Shown here: piece after piece, positions 25,858 through 34,914 of the stretch
Numbering within the stretch: position 1 is the stretch's first letter
Layout of the letters: each line of letters starts with the position of its first letter
Source of the DNA: Brevibacterium antiquum CNRZ 918
Lineage (GTDB): Bacteria > Actinomycetota > Actinomycetes > Actinomycetales > Brevibacteriaceae
Assembly: GCF_900169145.1 (NCBI RefSeq)
Contig: NZ_FXZD01000005.1
Span: 218,238 to 282,237, forward strand
Direction: 5' to 3'
Length of the DNA stretch: 64,000 nt
The notes under the pieces: model-generated
Seen by the model: only the letters and a program-made list of their open reading frames with translations
The model's database searches: none
Told to the model about the DNA's origin: nothing
Position numbers and translations under genes: made by a program

Positions 25858-26052
25858 TTACTTGCTGAACTTGTCCTTGACGTCGTTTCCGAGGTCCTTG
25901 ACCTTCTCGCCGACCTGCTTGGTCTTGCCCTTGAGCTGGTCTGCGGAGCCCTCTGCCTTGAGCTCATCATCGCCGGTGGCTTCACCGACGGTCTCCTTGG
26001 CCTTGCCAGAGAATTCTTCGGCTTTGTTGTCGAACTTGTCGTCAAAACCCAT
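25858..26052 (-). CDS. CsbD-family stress protein
   Basis: 64 residues, highly charged. The CsbD pattern is FDNKAEEFSGKAKETVGEAT followed by LKAEGSADQLKGKTKQVGE. The fold is a small helical protein, and many members are induced by general stress; the biochemical role is unknown. ATG 26052 follows AAGGAG. A small hairpin is in its leader, and a strong terminator follows it, so it is a single-gene transcript. Confidence 0.92.
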   Translation of the reverse strand: MGFDDKFDNKAEEFSGKAKETVGEATGDDELKAEGSADQLKGKTKQVGEKVKDLGNDVKDKFSK

Positions 26053-26074
26053 GGTGGCTCTCCTTAAGTCTCAC

Positions 26075-26088
26075 GGTACTTCTGTACC
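26075..26088 (-). promoter_or_regulatory. Leader hairpin of csbD
   Basis: GGTAC-TTCT-GTACC; as RNA, a 5-bp stem with loop AGAA, 22 nt before the ATG. Confidence 0.4.
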
Positions 26089-26173
26089 CGTATTCTCACT
26101 CTACGCCAGGAACAGCGGATGAATGTGAGTTTTCAGAATACGTGCAGATTCCAATCGAGTCGATCATCGTGGT

Positions 26174-29100
26174 TCAATCGTTGCGGCATTTTGGCATGCA
26201 GACTCCAGCCTCGACGACCTCGGAGGCGACGACTGGGACGATCGCGTCGAGGAACTGGTGGGCCCAACGCAGGATGTCGGAATCCGTCATCTCCTTCGCA
26301 TCGAAGCCGCTTCCGGACATCGGCTTGGGCACGAGCACCGACCGGATCGCGGGCTTGAGCAGCGACTTCGGGTACAGGCGTTTGAGGCGCACGACCTGCG
26401 AATCCTCGAGCTCGAGCGGACCGAAGCGGACGAAGTTGCCTTGGACGACGATGTCGTTGATGCCCGAGGCTTTGGCTCTGATCCGCAGCCGGGCGACATC
26501 GGCGAGAACTCCCACAGCTTCTGGGTAGGGACCATACCGATCGACGAGTTCGTCGAGGACTTCCTGCAGCTGGTTCTCGTTGGCCGCTGCCGCGAGTTTC
26601 CGATAGGCCTCAAGTCGCAGACGTTCGTGGGCAACGTATTCGGCCGGCAGGTGCGCGTCGACAGGAAGTTCGATCCGCATGTCTGCCTCCGGTTCCGTGT
26701 CCTCGCCACGGAAGTTCGCAACGGCCTCTCCCACGAGGCGCACGTAGAGGTCGAATCCGACCCCTTCGATCTGCCCGGACTGCTGCCCGCCGAGGAGGTT
26801 GCCGGCGCCGCGGATCTCGAGGTCTTTCATGGCCACCTGCATGCCAGCGCCGAGTTCGGTGTGGGCGGCCAGCGTCGTCAGCCGATCGTGGGCAGTCTCC
26901 GTGAGCTGGGTGTCTGCCGGGTAGAGGAAGTAGGCGTAGGCACGTTCTCTGCCGCGTCCGACTCGACCCCGCAGCTGGTGCAGCTGGGACAGCCCGAACC
27001 GATCAGCATGATCGATGATGAGCGTGTTGGCGTTGGAGATGTCGATGCCGGTCTCGACGATGGTCGTGCACACGAGCACGTCGAACTTCTTCTCCCAGAA
27101 GTCGACGATGACCTGCTCCAGTCGCTGTTCGTTCATCTTTCCGTGGGCAATCGCGATCCGAGCCTCGGGGACGAGTTCGGCGATGTGACCGGCCACGGAT
27201 TCGATGTCCTTGACGCGGTTGTGGATATAGAAGACCTGGCCCTCGCGCATCAGTTCACGACGGATCGCGGCCTTGATCTGCTTGTCCTCTTTCTTGCCCA
27301 CATAGGTCAGCACCGGATGGCGCTCCTCGGGCGGGGTGGCCAGGGTCGACATCTCGCGGATGCCGGTCACTGCCATCTCCAGGGTCCGCGGGATCGGAGT
27401 CGCGGACATCGCGAGCACGTCGACGTTCGTGCGCATCGCCTTGAGCGTCTCCTTGTGCTCGACGCCGAAGCGCTGCTCCTCGTCGATGATGACCAGTCCC
27501 AGGCTCTTGAATCTCACCTCGCCGCTGAGCAGGCGGTGCGTGCCGATGACCAGATCGAGTTTGCCCGCGGCCAGATCCTCGACGACTTTGTCCGACTCCT
27601 TCTTAGTCTGGAAGCGCGAGAGTGCACCGACGGTGACGGGGAACCCCGAGTAGCGTTCGGCGAAGGTCTCGAAGTGCTGCTGGACAAGCAGTGTCGTAGG
27701 GACGAGCACAGCGACCTGCTTGCCGTCCTGGATCGCCTTGAACGCGGCGCGAACCGCGATCTCGGTCTTACCGTAGCCGACATCGCCGCAGATCAGACGA
27801 TCCATCGGCACAGCCTTCTCCATATCCCCCTTGACCTCGTCGATGGTCGTCAGCTGGTCGGCTGTCTCCACGTAGTGGAAGGCATCCTCCAGTTCACGCT
27901 GCCACGGGGTATCGGGCCCGTAGGTGTGACCGACGGTGGCCTGACGAGCGGAGTAGAGGCGAACGAGTTCTCCCGCGATCTCTTTGACCGCTTTCCTGGC
28001 CTTGGCCTTTGTCGTCGACCAGTCGGCGCCGCCCATCTTGTTCAGGCTCGGGCTCTCCCCGCCGACGTAGCGACTGACCTGGTCGAGCGCGTCGCTGGGC
28101 ACATACAGGCGGTCGCCGGGCTGGCCGCGTTTGGCTGGGGCGTATTCGATGATGAGGTATTCGCGGGTGTGCTTGTTCGGGCCCTTGCCGGTCGTTCGCT
28201 GCGTCATCTCAACGAACTTGCCGACACCGTGCTGGTCGTGGACGACGTAGTCCCCGGGTGCCAGGTTGAGCGGGTCCACCTGATTGCGTTTTCGTCGGGT
28301 GGGCAGGCGACGCATGTCCCTCGTGGAGGTGGCTGCGGCGCGACCGAGCACTTCGGCTTCTGTGAGCACAGCCAGTTTGAGGTCGTCGAAGACGAATCCG
28401 CCGAAGGGCGCGGCTGTGGTCACGGTCACCAGAGCTTCTGCAATGTCTGTCGGGTCATCGACGAAGGTCGCCGGCACGCCAGCCTCCGAGAACACCTCGA
28501 CCATGCGCTGGCCCGGCCCCTGTCCTTCAGTGAGCACGAGGATGCGCCACCTGTCGTGGATGAGTCCCTTGACGTCGGTGAGAATCGCCTCGACGTCACC
28601 GGCATATCCTCGAGGTGCGCGAGCCGGAACGGAGAACAGATTCTCCGCGGGTGAGACGAGTTCTTCGTCGGTGGCGAATCCGCCGAGCTCCCACCAGGCC
28701 AAGCCGATGAGGCGAGCGCCGGCTTCCATCTCTTCCATTGTCCGGAACGTCGCAGCAGACAGGTCGATCGGGGATTCGCCGCCGGCTGCGGCCCCTGACC
28801 ATGCTGCTTCGAGGAATTCGTTCGTCGTCACGACGAGGTCGGCGGCCCTGGCCTGCACCCGTTCGGGTTCGGTGATGATGATCTTTGTGGATTCGGGCAG
28901 CAGAGCGATGATCGGCTCCATGCCATCGGCCAGCACCGCCGACAGTGATTCCATGCCTTCGACGGCGACTCCTCCGGCGATCTTGTCGAGCATGTCCGAT
29001 GCTGCCGGCAGCGTCGGTGACAGTGCGGCCGCACGCTCCCGGATGGAGTCGGTGAGCAGGAGTTCCCGGCAGGGTGGAGCCGACAGCTTCAGTGGCACAG

Positions 29101-29788
29101 CGTCCGCCTCGGCGCGGATGGATCTCTGGTCGCTGACGGAGAACTCGCGGATCTCGTCGATCTCGTCACCGAAGAATTCGATGCGCAGGGCATGATCCTC
29201 GGTCGGTGGGAAGATGTCGACGATGCCGCCGCGAACCGCGAACTCTCCTCGGCGGGAGACCATGTCCACGCGTGAGTAGGCAAGTTCGGTCAGGCGGTGG
29301 GAAAGCTGGTCGATCTCGTATTCGTCGCCGACGGCCAATTCCACCGGCTCGATGTCGCCGAGCCCCTTGACCAACGGCTGCAGGAAGGCGCGCACGGGGG
29401 CGATGATGAAGGTCAGAGGTCTGTCCGGGCTCGGGTGGGCCAGGCGGTGCAGAATCTGCAGACGCGCTCCGACGGTGTCAGACCGAGGTGAGAGCTTTTC
29501 GTGTGGGAGGGTCTCCCAGCTGGGGAAGATCGCGATCGAATCCTCGGCAACCCAGTCCGCCAACGACCGGGCCAGGTCTTCCGCTTCACGCGTGGTGGCC
29601 GTGACGATGAGCTGCGGCGCCGAGGTGGACGGATCATTATCAGCCGACACCAGCGTTCGGCGCAGGATCGATGGCCACAGACCTCTGATCGCATCAATCG
29701 TTCCACCTGCTGTCTCCGGGTCGTTGAACGCTGAGACGAGGTCAGTGATGGTGGAGTTCTGGCGTGTGAGATCGAGTCCGTTGAGCAC
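26174..29788 (-). CDS. mfd: transcription-repair coupling factor
   Basis: 1204 residues, usual for Mfd. It removes stalled RNA polymerase from damaged DNA and recruits UvrA. Regions in order are UvrB-like domains 1-3 (residues 1-480), the RNA-polymerase-interacting domain around LAPGDYVVHDQHGVGKF (about 497), Walker A GDVGYGKTE (about 650), the DEEQ box IIDEEQRFGV, the helicase C domain with QLRGRVGR, and the C-terminal D7 domain. I chose GTG 29788 over the adjacent ATG 29791 because the TAGAAT -10 box ends only 3 nt before the ATG but 6 nt before the GTG. Confidence 0.95.
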   Translation of the reverse strand: MLNGLDLTRQNSTITDLVSAFNDPETAGGTIDAIRGLWPSILRRTLVSADNDPSTSAPQLIVTATTREAEDLARSLADWVAEDSIAIFPSWETLPHEKLSPRSDTVGARLQILHRLAHPSPDRPLTFIIAPVRAFLQPLVKGLGDIEPVELAVGDEYEIDQLSHRLTELAYSRVDMVSRRGEFAVRGGIVDIFPPTEDHALRIEFFGDEIDEIREFSVSDQRSIRAEADAVPLKLSAPPCRELLLTDSIRERAAALSPTLPAASDMLDKIAGGVAVEGMESLSAVLADGMEPIIALLPESTKIIITEPERVQARAADLVVTTNEFLEAAWSGAAAGGESPIDLSAATFRTMEEMEAGARLIGLAWWELGGFATDEELVSPAENLFSVPARAPRGYAGDVEAILTDVKGLIHDRWRILVLTEGQGPGQRMVEVFSEAGVPATFVDDPTDIAEALVTVTTAAPFGGFVFDDLKLAVLTEAEVLGRAAATSTRDMRRLPTRRKRNQVDPLNLAPGDYVVHDQHGVGKFVEMTQRTTGKGPNKHTREYLIIEYAPAKRGQPGDRLYVPSDALDQVSRYVGGESPSLNKMGGADWSTTKAKARKAVKEIAGELVRLYSARQATVGHTYGPDTPWQRELEDAFHYVETADQLTTIDEVKGDMEKAVPMDRLICGDVGYGKTEIAVRAAFKAIQDGKQVAVLVPTTLLVQQHFETFAERYSGFPVTVGALSRFQTKKESDKVVEDLAAGKLDLVIGTHRLLSGEVRFKSLGLVIIDEEQRFGVEHKETLKAMRTNVDVLAMSATPIPRTLEMAVTGIREMSTLATPPEERHPVLTYVGKKEDKQIKAAIRRELMREGQVFYIHNRVKDIESVAGHIAELVPEARIAIAHGKMNEQRLEQVIVDFWEKKFDVLVCTTIVETGIDISNANTLIIDHADRFGLSQLHQLRGRVGRGRERAYAYFLYPADTQLTETAHDRLTTLAAHTELGAGMQVAMKDLEIRGAGNLLGGQQSGQIEGVGFDLYVRLVGEAVANFRGEDTEPEADMRIELPVDAHLPAEYVAHERLRLEAYRKLAAAANENQLQEVLDELVDRYGPYPEAVGVLADVARLRIRAKASGINDIVVQGNFVRFGPLELEDSQVVRLKRLYPKSLLKPAIRSVLVPKPMSGSGFDAKEMTDSDILRWAHQFLDAIVPVVASEVVEAGVCMPKCRND

Positions 29789-29794
29789 CATGCA

Positions 29795-29800
29795 ATTCTA
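29795..29800 (-). promoter_or_regulatory. -10 box of mfd (leaderless)
   Basis: TAGAAT on the minus strand, 6 nt before GTG 29788. It decides the start codon. Confidence 0.55.
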
Positions 29801-29876
29801 GGCCACCGGCCGGACACGAGAAATCGCGACGACCAGACTCCAACCACTCTTCGTACAAACGTGTGAAGATGAAGAC

Positions 29877-31337
29877 ATGGCTTACCGGACCCTGTTCGCA
29901 TCTGTGGCGGCCGCGGCGCTGCTCCTGTCAGGATGCGCCGCTGAAGAAGAAGTCCCACAACCCGAACACTGGGACTTCCAGACCAGGCCTGACCTGGACC
30001 CGCCGAAGTTCGACATCGACGTCAACTCGCAGCCGCCCGCGGAAGAGAATGACCTCAAGACGTTCCTCGGCCTCAAGGGCCAGACTGGCGACGACGAGGA
30101 GTCCTGGGTCGGTGGGCTCATCCTCGACTCGGCCGGAGAGCCGGTCTGGATCCGGCAGGGTTCGGGCCAGATGTGGGACCTGCGGGTCCAGGAGTACAAG
30201 GACGAACCCGTTCTCACCTGGTGGGAGGGATTGGCCGAGACTCCTCACACCGCCGGTGAGGTCGTCATGCTCGACGACAGCTACAACGAGATCGCACGTG
30301 TTGGCATGGGCGGGGATTTAGCCCACAAGACCGTCGATCTGCACGACACGACGATCACCGACGACGGAACGATGCTCCTTGTCTCCTACATCAAGACCCA
30401 AACGGATCTCAGCTCCGTCGGTGGCCAGAAGGACGGCTGGGCCTGGGAAGGAGTGGTCCAGGAGGTCGACATCGACTCCGGAGATCCCGTTGTCGAATGG
30501 CGATCACTCGACGACGTTCCCATCGACCAGACACAGTCGAAACTCAAGGACGGCGAAGGCACAGAGGAAGAGCCCTTCGACTACATCCATGTCAATTCGG
30601 TGTCCGAAGACGACGACGGTGATTCCCTGCTCGTCTCCGCCCGCAACACCCATGCGATCTATCAGCTCGATCGGAAGACAACCGACCTGAACTGGGTGCT
30701 GGGCGGATCTGCCAGCGACTTCGAGATGGGCGAGGGGGCGACCTTCGCCTGGCAGCACGACGCCATCCGCCGCGACGACGGCACGATCACCCTCTTCGAC
30801 AATCATGCCGCGCCCCGCCTCGGCGAGACACGAGGGCTGCGCCTCGACGTCGATGAGGACACGAAGAAGGCCACTGTCGACACCGAGTACCCAGCTCCCG
30901 ACGACCGCTCATCGGGAAGTCAAGGCAATCTGCAGGAACTCGACAACGGCAATGTGTTCATCGGCTGGGGCTCCGAACCCTACTTCTCGGAATTCACCAA
31001 CGATGGCAAGCTGCTCTACGATGCCACTTTCACGGGCGGCTCGAATTATCGGGCCTATCGCTTCGCCTGGCAGGCGACCCCGTCAGCACCGCCCACGGCG
31101 ACGAAGTCCGAACCGGGTGAGGGCATCACTCGGGTGCACATGAGCTGGAACGGAGCGAGCAGAGTCGCGGCCTGGCGCATCCTCAGCGGCGACAGCGAGG
31201 AGCAGCTTGAGGAGACTGCAGTCGTCGATCGCACGGGCTTCGAGACCGCGGCTGACATCACGCCCGCCGGCTCCCGGATCGTCGTCGAAGCCGTGGACGA
31301 GAACAATGAGCGACTCGGCGCCACTGCGGTGGACTGA
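29877..31337 (+). CDS. arylsulfotransferase-like lipoprotein
   Basis: 486 residues. The lipobox LLLSGC puts the lipidated Cys at residue 20. The body is a beta-propeller type: repeated blocks such as VDLHDTTITDDGTMLLVSY (about 143), EPFDYIHVNSVSEDDDGD and FAWQHDAIRRDDGTITLFDNHA (about 282-303). This fits the arylsulfotransferase family PF14269 that transfers sulfate between phenols. The C-terminal 90 residues look like an Ig-like domain. True substrates are unknown. It is divergent to mfd. Confidence 0.8.
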   Translation: MAYRTLFASVAAAALLLSGCAAEEEVPQPEHWDFQTRPDLDPPKFDIDVNSQPPAEENDLKTFLGLKGQTGDDEESWVGGLILDSAGEPVWIRQGSGQMWDLRVQEYKDEPVLTWWEGLAETPHTAGEVVMLDDSYNEIARVGMGGDLAHKTVDLHDTTITDDGTMLLVSYIKTQTDLSSVGGQKDGWAWEGVVQEVDIDSGDPVVEWRSLDDVPIDQTQSKLKDGEGTEEEPFDYIHVNSVSEDDDGDSLLVSARNTHAIYQLDRKTTDLNWVLGGSASDFEMGEGATFAWQHDAIRRDDGTITLFDNHAAPRLGETRGLRLDVDEDTKKATVDTEYPAPDDRSSGSQGNLQELDNGNVFIGWGSEPYFSEFTNDGKLLYDATFTGGSNYRAYRFAWQATPSAPPTATKSEPGEGITRVHMSWNGASRVAAWRILSGDSEEQLEETAVVDRTGFETAADITPAGSRIVVEAVDENNERLGATAVD

Positions 31338-31431
31338 GGCACCGGAGATCTCAAGACCGTAACGGGACTAACGGATCGGAAACGATTGCCCGCAGATTTC
31401 GGTTCTTCGGCGTTCTCCAAGCTTCATCACC

Positions 31432-31437
31432 GACAAT
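31432..31437 (+). promoter_or_regulatory. -10 box of the rhomboid gene (leaderless)
   Basis: GACAAT ends 6 nt before ATG 31444. Confidence 0.45.
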
Positions 31438-31443
31438 TGAGGC

Positions 31444-32196
31444 ATGAGTCCCGACCAGTCCCCTCGCTTCACCGCTGAAGAATCCCAGTTCATCTTCGGC
31501 AAAGAATCAACTGCCCCCGATTCACCCAGGTCAGGCGGTCACCCGCACGCAGGACAACCTAAGATCGCCAACTTGCGGACCACCGTCAGTCGCGATCACC
31601 GATTCTCGCGTTTCGTCCCTGTCCTCGTCCTGCTGGCGATCATGTGGGTCATTGAGATCGTCGACACCATCCTGCCCGCTGATCTCGACATGTTCAGCCT
31701 GGCGTCGTGGAACCCACTGTCCCTCTACGGGGTGGTCACGTCTCCCTTCCTGCACTCGGGATTCGGGCACCTCACGGCCAACACGTTCCCCTTCCTCGTT
31801 CTCGGCCTGTGCATCGCCATCGAGGGGGCGCGGCGTTTCTGGCTCGTCACCGTCATCACGGCCGTGGTGTCCGGGCTCGGGGCCTGGCTGACGACGCTGC
31901 CGGTTGGTCAGCACATCATCGGAGCCTCTGGCATCGTGTTCGGCTTCTTCGGCTACTTGGCCGTGCGCACCTGGTTCACCGACGACGTGCTCCGCAAGAT
32001 CGTCTACTTCACCATCGGCTTCTTCGTCTTCATCACCTACGGCGCGTCCATGGTCTTCGGAATGATGCCGCAGGCCAATGGGATCTCCTGGCAGGGGCAT
32101 CTGTTCGGCTTCGCCGGAGGCATCTTCGCAGCCTGGTTCATCCACCGCAAGCGTCCGAGTCGCCCGTCTGAGAAGCGACCGGCGTCTGAGCGGTGA
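31444..32196 (+). CDS. rhomboid intramembrane serine protease
   Basis: 250 residues with six membrane helices after a 55-residue cytoplasmic tail. The catalytic serine is Ser162 in GASG, and the histidine is His219 in WQGHLFGFAGG. The PFLHSGFGHLTANTFPF segment (101-117) is the conserved rhomboid second helix. It cleaves other membrane proteins within the bilayer; the substrate is unknown. It follows the lipoprotein gene but has its own promoter, and is convergent to pth. Confidence 0.9.
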   Translation: MSPDQSPRFTAEESQFIFGKESTAPDSPRSGGHPHAGQPKIANLRTTVSRDHRFSRFVPVLVLLAIMWVIEIVDTILPADLDMFSLASWNPLSLYGVVTSPFLHSGFGHLTANTFPFLVLGLCIAIEGARRFWLVTVITAVVSGLGAWLTTLPVGQHIIGASGIVFGFFGYLAVRTWFTDDVLRKIVYFTIGFFVFITYGASMVFGMMPQANGISWQGHLFGFAGGIFAAWFIHRKRPSRPSEKRPASER

Positions 32197-32205
32197 TCGC
32201 CACTG

Positions 32206-32805
32206 TCATTTCGAGTGGTATTCGAGCTGCACTTTCTCTAGCCCCTCGACGATGTACATCTCGACGGCATCTGCGATATCCGAGATGAACATCGGAAGTG
32301 TTGCGCGTTCGTCCTTGGAAAAGGGTTTGAGAACGTAGTCTGCAGTGTCCTGACGTCCCATGGGACGTCCGACGCCGGCACGGATGCGGGGATAGTTCTT
32401 CGTCCCCAGCGCCGATGTCATCGACCGCAGTCCGTTGTGTCCGCCCTCTCCCCCGCCGACCTTGGCCTTGATCGAGTCGAAGGCAATGTCCACGTCGTCG
32501 TGGACGGCGATGATCCGGTCGGTGTCGATCGAATAGAAATCGGCGAGCTGTCTGACCGGGCCGCCGGATTCGTTCATATAGCCCGTCGACGTTGCCAGCA
32601 CCACTCGTGGCCCCGGAACCCCCGGAACTGAGCCTGAAGGCAGTCGGGACGTGCCGACGTTGGAGCGCAGTTTAGTTCGCGTCAGATTGACGCCGATGCG
32701 GTGTGCGAGTTCGGCAATGACCATCTGTCCGATGTTGTGTCGGGTCGATTCGTATTTGGGGCCAGGATTGCCCAGGCCGAAGACCAGCCATGCCTCATTC
32801 GTCAT
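32206..32805 (-). CDS. pth: peptidyl-tRNA hydrolase
   Basis: 199 residues. It recycles peptidyl-tRNA released from stalled ribosomes. It shows VFGLGNPGPKYESTRHNIGQ (8-27) with the catalytic His23, the Asn in the ATSTGYMNESGG loop, and AVHDDVDIAFDSIKAKVGGG near 105. ATG 32805 is chosen because AAGGA lies 6 nt before it; the longer frame to 32832 has no support. It belongs with rplY, prs and glmU. Confidence 0.95.
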   Translation of the reverse strand: MTNEAWLVFGLGNPGPKYESTRHNIGQMVIAELAHRIGVNLTRTKLRSNVGTSRLPSGSVPGVPGPRVVLATSTGYMNESGGPVRQLADFYSIDTDRIIAVHDDVDIAFDSIKAKVGGGEGGHNGLRSMTSALGTKNYPRIRAGVGRPMGRQDTADYVLKPFSKDERATLPMFISDIADAVEMYIVEGLEKVQLEYHSK

Positions 32806-32890
32806 CGTCGTCCTTCGCTCGTTCTTTGTCACTGCTCATCGAGGTTGTCCGGTCAGCCAGGATGCCTCACACCTTGCGTGCTCACAGAGC

Positions 32891-32929
32891 GAATTCGGTG
32901 GGCCGTTTCTGCAACGACCCACCGAATTC
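32891..32929 (-). terminator. Inverted repeat between rplY and pth
   Basis: A perfect 12-bp stem (GAATTCGGTGGG with CCCACCGAATTC) plus four inner pairs after a mismatch. It lies 50 bp after the rplY stop. There is no T tail, so it may attenuate rather than end transcription into pth. Confidence 0.5.
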
Positions 32930-32978
32930 ATACCTCAGGCTGTGCCCAGATGTAGGGCGCAGACGGAAGAGGTCGAGG

Positions 32979-33614
32979 TCACTCGTCCTCGGACTTCTCC
33001 GCTGCTGAGTCCTCGGCCGACTCGTCGGTCGATTCTTCGTCGGTCTCGTCTGCATCCGACTCGGTGTCCATCTCGGCTTCTTCCGAAACGTTGACGACGA
33101 GAAGTTCGGGATCGGCAGCGAGTTCGACGCCCGAAGCCAGCTCGACCTGTCCGGCCAGAACGTGCTCGCCGGCGGCGCGGCCATCGACGGTGACCTCGAT
33201 GTACTCAGGCAGCTTGGTGGCGTCGGCCTTGATGAGGATCGTCGACTCTTCCTGCTGCACCATGGTGCCCGGAACGGATTCACCGATGATGTGGACGGGA
33301 ACGTCGACCTCGACCTTTTCGCCGCGCTTGACGATGATCAGGTCAAGGTGCTCGATCTGGCGAGTGACCGGATCGGTCTGCACGTCGCGAGCGATTGCGA
33401 GAACGTTCTTGGCACCGTCGGTGCTTTCGATCTCGAAGAGGGCGTTGGCGTGCTTGAGAGCCATCATGGTGGCGTGGCCATCAATCGAGATGTGCACAGG
33501 ATCTCCGCCGTGTCCGTAGACGACTGCGGGGATGCGTCCAGCGCGGCGGGTCCGGCGGGCAGCGCCCTTGCCGAATTCATTGCGGGGTTCGGCGATGAGT
33601 TTGAAGTCAGCCAT
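32979..33614 (-). CDS. rplY: 50S ribosomal protein L25/Ctc family
   Basis: 211 residues, the long Ctc-type form. The N-terminal L25 domain binds 5S rRNA (LIAEPRNEFGKGAARRTRRAG, about 5-25, then PAVVYGHGGDPVHI). The beta domain is about 95-180. The last 30 residues are an acidic Glu/Asp/Ser tail. ATG 33614 has GAAGGAGAG in front. It is upstream of pth on the same strand. Confidence 0.95.
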   Translation of the reverse strand: MADFKLIAEPRNEFGKGAARRTRRAGRIPAVVYGHGGDPVHISIDGHATMMALKHANALFEIESTDGAKNVLAIARDVQTDPVTRQIEHLDLIIVKRGEKVEVDVPVHIIGESVPGTMVQQEESTILIKADATKLPEYIEVTVDGRAAGEHVLAGQVELASGVELAADPELLVVNVSEEAEMDTESDADETDEESTDESAEDSAAEKSEDE

Positions 33615-33771
33615 TTTCTCTCCTTCGTGGTGTACTTATCTTGCAAGCACCACGGCGAAACAGCCTTCAACCACACTGCACTGACTCAAATCGGCTCCGA
33701 AGTGCCGGTCAGCGTTGTGGGTCAGGACCGCGTCGATAACGGAAACATGTGTTTCCCTCGCCGAGGCAACC

Positions 33772-34794
33772 CTATGATTCTAGGCCACCTTCATCGGTGG
33801 CGCCAAGTCGGGCGGTCACAGCCTCAGCGCAGGCATCGATGCCTGTCTCCGTGAGCAGGATGTCGTAGTGATTCGTGCCGGGCACCTCAATGACTGTCAG
33901 GTCCTCCCACCGTTGCCGGTAGGAGGCCACCAGTTCCGGCGGGTAGAGACCGGGCTCGGACGCGACGAGGTCACGTTCGGCGAAGAGGAAGGTCACTTCG
34001 GACTGGCGCGCCTGGCTGCTCATGATCTGGTCCAATGCGTTCTGGTAGGCGCCGCCGGAGTACATGTCCGCCGCGTCGGCCTGCATCGCCTCGATGGACG
34101 TCGAAGGTTGGAAACTGTGATCGTCCTTGGCCGCGAGATCGTAGACGAAGCTCTCAGTGGCCACAGTGTCGAGGCCATCGACGAAGGCCGGATGCGCGGC
34201 GAAGAACGCGAGGTACTCTTCGACCGAGGCGAATGACATCGACAGCCGTTCGGCGGCAGGCCCGAGCACCGCGGCGATGAGGTCATCGGTCTCGAGATCA
34301 TGGTCGTTGAGATCGTCGGGAGCTTCTGTGGCTCCGTCTCCCCCGGCCGGCGGCACTGGCAACGGCAGCCCTCCGTCGATGAGGACGGGGCCATGGAAAC
34401 GATCGGCCACCTCGGCGTCGGAACCGACACCTGCACCCATACCGGCCACTGTCATGGCGACGAACCCGCCCATGGAATGTCCGGCCAGTGTGACCGGCCC
34501 AGGCTCGGCGAAGGTGTCGATGGCGACGAGGACGTCTTCGGCATGGGCCTTCATCCCAAACGGTCCACCCAGCAGACGGGAGTCTGCACGTCCGCGCAGG
34601 TCGGGCCCGATGATGCGCACCCCGGGCAGCGCCGAGGCGAGACCGGCGAAGAACAGATGGTTCGAGGTGATGCCGTGGATGACGCACACGGTGGGAACGC
34701 GACCGGGCCCGTAGGCCACAGGTTCCCAGACGCCGACGGACAGTTCGCCGCCGGAGACGCTCACCCGGTACCGGTTGTAGTCGTGGGACGACAT
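33772..34794 (-). CDS. alpha/beta hydrolase
   Basis: 340 residues from ATG 34794 (GTG 34800 or 34812 are possible). The nucleophile elbow is GHSMGG with Ser near residue 107. The oxyanion region is VCVIHGITSNH, and GTNHYDILL near the C-terminus holds the likely catalytic His. It has no signal peptide. The family covers esterases, peptidases and haloalkane enzymes, so the substrate is open. It lies between rplY and prs in a run where this gene is usually absent. Confidence 0.83.
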   Translation of the reverse strand: MSSHDYNRYRVSVSGGELSVGVWEPVAYGPGRVPTVCVIHGITSNHLFFAGLASALPGVRIIGPDLRGRADSRLLGGPFGMKAHAEDVLVAIDTFAEPGPVTLAGHSMGGFVAMTVAGMGAGVGSDAEVADRFHGPVLIDGGLPLPVPPAGGDGATEAPDDLNDHDLETDDLIAAVLGPAAERLSMSFASVEEYLAFFAAHPAFVDGLDTVATESFVYDLAAKDDHSFQPSTSIEAMQADAADMYSGGAYQNALDQIMSSQARQSEVTFLFAERDLVASEPGLYPPELVASYRQRWEDLTVIEVPGTNHYDILLTETGIDACAEAVTARLGATDEGGLES

Positions 34795-34852
34795 CGTCAC
34801 GGTTCCCTTCACTCAGTTGTCTCCAGTGTAGATCGAACTCCACACCACAGAA

Positions 34853-34886
34853 CGAACCCCGAGCCGAAAGTTCGGCTCGGGGTTCG
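34853..34886 (-). terminator. Terminator of prs
   Basis: A perfect 16-bp stem (34853-34868 with 34871-34886) and TTCTGTGG after it on the minus strand, 30 bp past the prs stop. Confidence 0.85.
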
Positions 34887-34914
34887 AATCAGTTGGAATG
34901 CTGGGAAAGGCGGC

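Noticed and set aside
25749..26045. Long N-terminal extension of MazG
   Set aside because: Overlaps csbD and its terminator in another frame; Ser/Arg-rich artefact composition.
26258..28654. 798-codon plus-strand open frame opposite mfd
   Set aside because: Antisense shadow of mfd; no recognisable domain.
32701..33094. Plus-strand small frames around the rplY-pth inverted repeat
   Set aside because: No ribosome sites, Arg/Ser-rich shadow composition.
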